Origin: Camelus bactrianus
Lineage: Eukaryota; Chordata; Mammalia; Artiodactyla; Camelidae
Assembly: GCF_048773025.1 (NCBI RefSeq)
Contig: NC_133561.1
Coordinates: forward strand, 29,974,001 to 30,038,000
Length of the DNA: 64,000 bases
Reading direction: 5' to 3'
The position numbers and the translations under genes are program-made. Numbering within the stretch: the stretch's first letter is position 1; every line of letters starts with the position of its first letter. Positions 62,031-64,000 of the stretch are shown here, one piece after another. Under the pieces are notes generated by a model that was not told the origin of the DNA, ran no database searches, and worked only from the letters and a program-made list of their open reading frames with translations.

Positions 62031-62714
62031 GCTGCTGTGCACAGCTCGCTAGTCTCCCTCCTGCCTAAATCACTCAATAATTAAGCGCTACTAATGATGC
62101 AACAGTAACCAAGAGGCCGAGGATAGCTGAGAAATGCTTCTCCTATTTAATGCATCAGGGACAAGAATCTGGGGAGTGTTTCCTGACCTGCAGCCACACA
62201 GGCGTATAATCACTTAACCGAGACGTGCCCCTTCTTGGGTTGAGGAAGAAAGAGGAAAGTAGTGAGCGTGGCCAGGAAAGCTGGCAGCTCCGGGCTGCTG
62301 GTGGCCTCACCTCAGCTGCTGCTGCTCTACCAGGAATCGCCCAGGGATGCGGGGCTGTGGCATTTCAGGAGCATCAGTGCCATCAAGAGACGAGGCCATG
62401 AGTTCAGCTAGCAAGACACTCAGGCTTCAGGTTTTCCGTGTGTAAAATGAGGGGCAGACTGGAGCAGTGTTCCCAGAGCATGTCCCACAGAATCTAGGAA
62501 TCTAAGAGTGTCTGCAAGACAGTGCGTGCAACAAAGGATTTCCTGGTCAGTCAATCAGAGAAGCCTGGCACGTTCTAGCCTCTTTTGGAAACTCAGAGTG
62601 CCCTGGGGGGGTGGGGGGAGTCAACATGTGTTTAACTTTCTTTAGCCCAGCCTTTCCCACCAGTATTTGACCACATCCTTGGGAAACATGTTTTGAGAAA
62701 CCCTGGACTCTGGA

Positions 62715-63040
62715 TGAGGAATTAGCAAACTATAAGCCAAGAATACGCTAAGAATGGCTTGGCCTGGTGGCTGAAAAACAGTCTTTACCTTTTTTAATGA
62801 TTGAAAAGAAAAATCAAAAGAAGAACTTGTGTTTCATGATTCATGAGAGTATGGGAATTAAAATTGCAGTGTCCATAATAGCATTTTTATACGGACACAG
62901 CCACATCCGTTTGTTTACACGTGGTCTATGGCTGCGTTTGTGTTACACTGACGGGGATGAGCAGTTGTGACAGGGACCATTTGGCCCACAAGGTCGAAAA
63001 TACTTACTATCTGGCCCCTTGCAGAGCCCGGCTCTAAATT
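62715..63040 (-). repeat. Non-autonomous hAT-type DNA transposon (MER class)
   Basis: GAATTAGCAAACTATAAGCC at one end, and inside GACACAGCCACATCCGTTTG, GGTCTATGGCTGCGTTTGTG and TACTTACTATCTGGCCCCTT. Same family as the copy at 9405 in the opposite orientation; the inner part around 62775-62870 looks expanded or altered. Confidence 0.65.
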
Positions 63041-64000
63041 ACCTTCTTGCCCAAACTTTCTAAGAGTTTCCTTAAACCTGGGTCCAGGCAAAGAGATGGG
63101 CTTAGAAATATGATGTGAGGGGCGGGGTAACTTTCTCCCACTCGGAAGATCAGGGGACCCTGGGAGGAACAGCCCTTTCCAGTCTCTCCAGTCGGCAGAC
63201 CCTGAATCCCTCTGGCACCAGCACCCTTTGCCCCCATCACACACACAGTGCTGTTTGTTTTCTTTAGCGAGTCAAACACCTGTTGTCATCCCTGTCTGGC
63301 AGGCTGGCCTGCTGCCACTGCCACTACGGAGATCAAGCTTGAGCCGTTTGCTCCTGGAAGACCTGAGTCTTGTCCTCTAGTTCAAAGCAGGGGCCCGCAT
63401 CACACCCACCTTTTCCCTTCAGGGTCTAGATCATTACTAACAATCCCTAACTACTACGGGAAGAAGATGCCAAGAGGTATGAGTGAGAGAGAAGACAAAG
63501 AGTGCTAGGGAGGCTGGGAAGGACTGGAGAGACTAGACAGCTAAGGCAGGAAACGGGAAGGAAAAAATGAGTCCCTAGGTTGGGTGCAATCCTGGCCAGC
63601 TGTCTGCTGATCAGCAGGGGGGCGGAGGGATGAGCTGTTAGCAGGGCAGGCTAGGGCAGAGGCCTGAGGTCATGGATATAGCTTGGGAGGTTCCGGGATA
63701 TCCACCTGGGATCCCGAGCAGCTCATTCTGTTTAAGGGAGACATAATATAATATGGAGATTCCAGGCAAATACGGGCCTGAGTCTCAGGCTTGGCTGAGC
63801 TCATTGTAGCAAGATTTCCCTGGAAGCCAGGGCAAGGAGAGAACTCCAGGGCCTTGGCCCAATATAAAACGAGATCGCTGGTTATGAGTAGGAGCTTCGC
63901 ATGGAGGCAGACCTGGGGCCAAAACATGGTGAGCCTCTCTGAGCTCAGCTTCCTCATCTGTAAAACCAAATCCTTGCAGGGCCACAAGGACACAATGACA

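Larger units (their letters stand above)
60157..64000. other. IL24 5' region and flank
   Basis: This should hold the IL24 5' UTR exon(s) and promoter. The only homology I see is the human-start relict near 61221-61267. Other content: MIR pieces near 61830-62030 and 63930-64000 and an hAT-type element at 62715-63040. The next family member (IL20 in human) is not reached. Confidence 0.5.

Noticed and set aside
1-64000. CRISPR arrays, bacterial operons or phage
   Set aside because: Intron-rich mammalian genes and mammalian repeats fill the window; no regularly spaced repeats or prokaryotic features are present.

Overview
The window looks like mammalian nuclear DNA, most likely from a camelid. 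Genes are split into many exons with GT-AG introns. Old MIR and L2 repeats are common. Two L1 3' ends are of the type typical of even-toed ungulates. Three tRNA-derived SINEs (near 7.8, 25.3 and 26.8 kb) have the form I know from camelids, with a tRNA-like head, the B box GGTTCAATCCC and a 'CCTCCATTAAATAAATAAA' style tail. The species call is inference; the repeats are read directly.

The window holds the Fc-receptor / IL-10-family locus that lies on human chromosome 1q32, seen here in reverse. From left to right: FCAMR (+, Ig exon to stop 3604-7188, with a relict or optional upstream exon at 749; its leader exon is not seen), PIGR (+, non-coding exon 1 near 17.85 kb, coding 25020-33915), FCMR/TOSO (+, coding 40601-54400), and IL24 (-, coding 60125 down to 56315). 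FCMR and IL24 are tail to tail. I placed splice sites base by base. Reading phases close for PIGR (761 aa), FCMR (419 aa) and IL24 (183 aa), and for FCAMR from its Ig exon onward.

The genes share a theme. PIGR carries polymeric IgA and IgM across epithelia, FCAMR binds IgA and IgM, FCMR is the IgM receptor of lymphocytes, and IL24 is a neighbouring IL-10-family cytokine. The three receptors share V-type Ig exons with phase 1-1 borders and motifs such as RKYWCR, so they are tandem paralogues.

The space between genes is mostly old repeats: MIR, L2, hAT-type MER elements, three solo MaLR (MLT1-class) LTR fossils, L1 and SINE copies, and microsatellites. I see no further protein gene, no RNA gene other than tRNA-derived SINEs, and no unknown system. 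The most useful oddities are a lengthened C-terminus in FCMR, a broken-looking donor in an upstream FCAMR exon, a stop just after the human-type IL24 start, a near-identical ~78 bp direct repeat in FCMR introns 1 and 2, a twin-primed L1 with target-site duplication, and a well-preserved PIGR core promoter.
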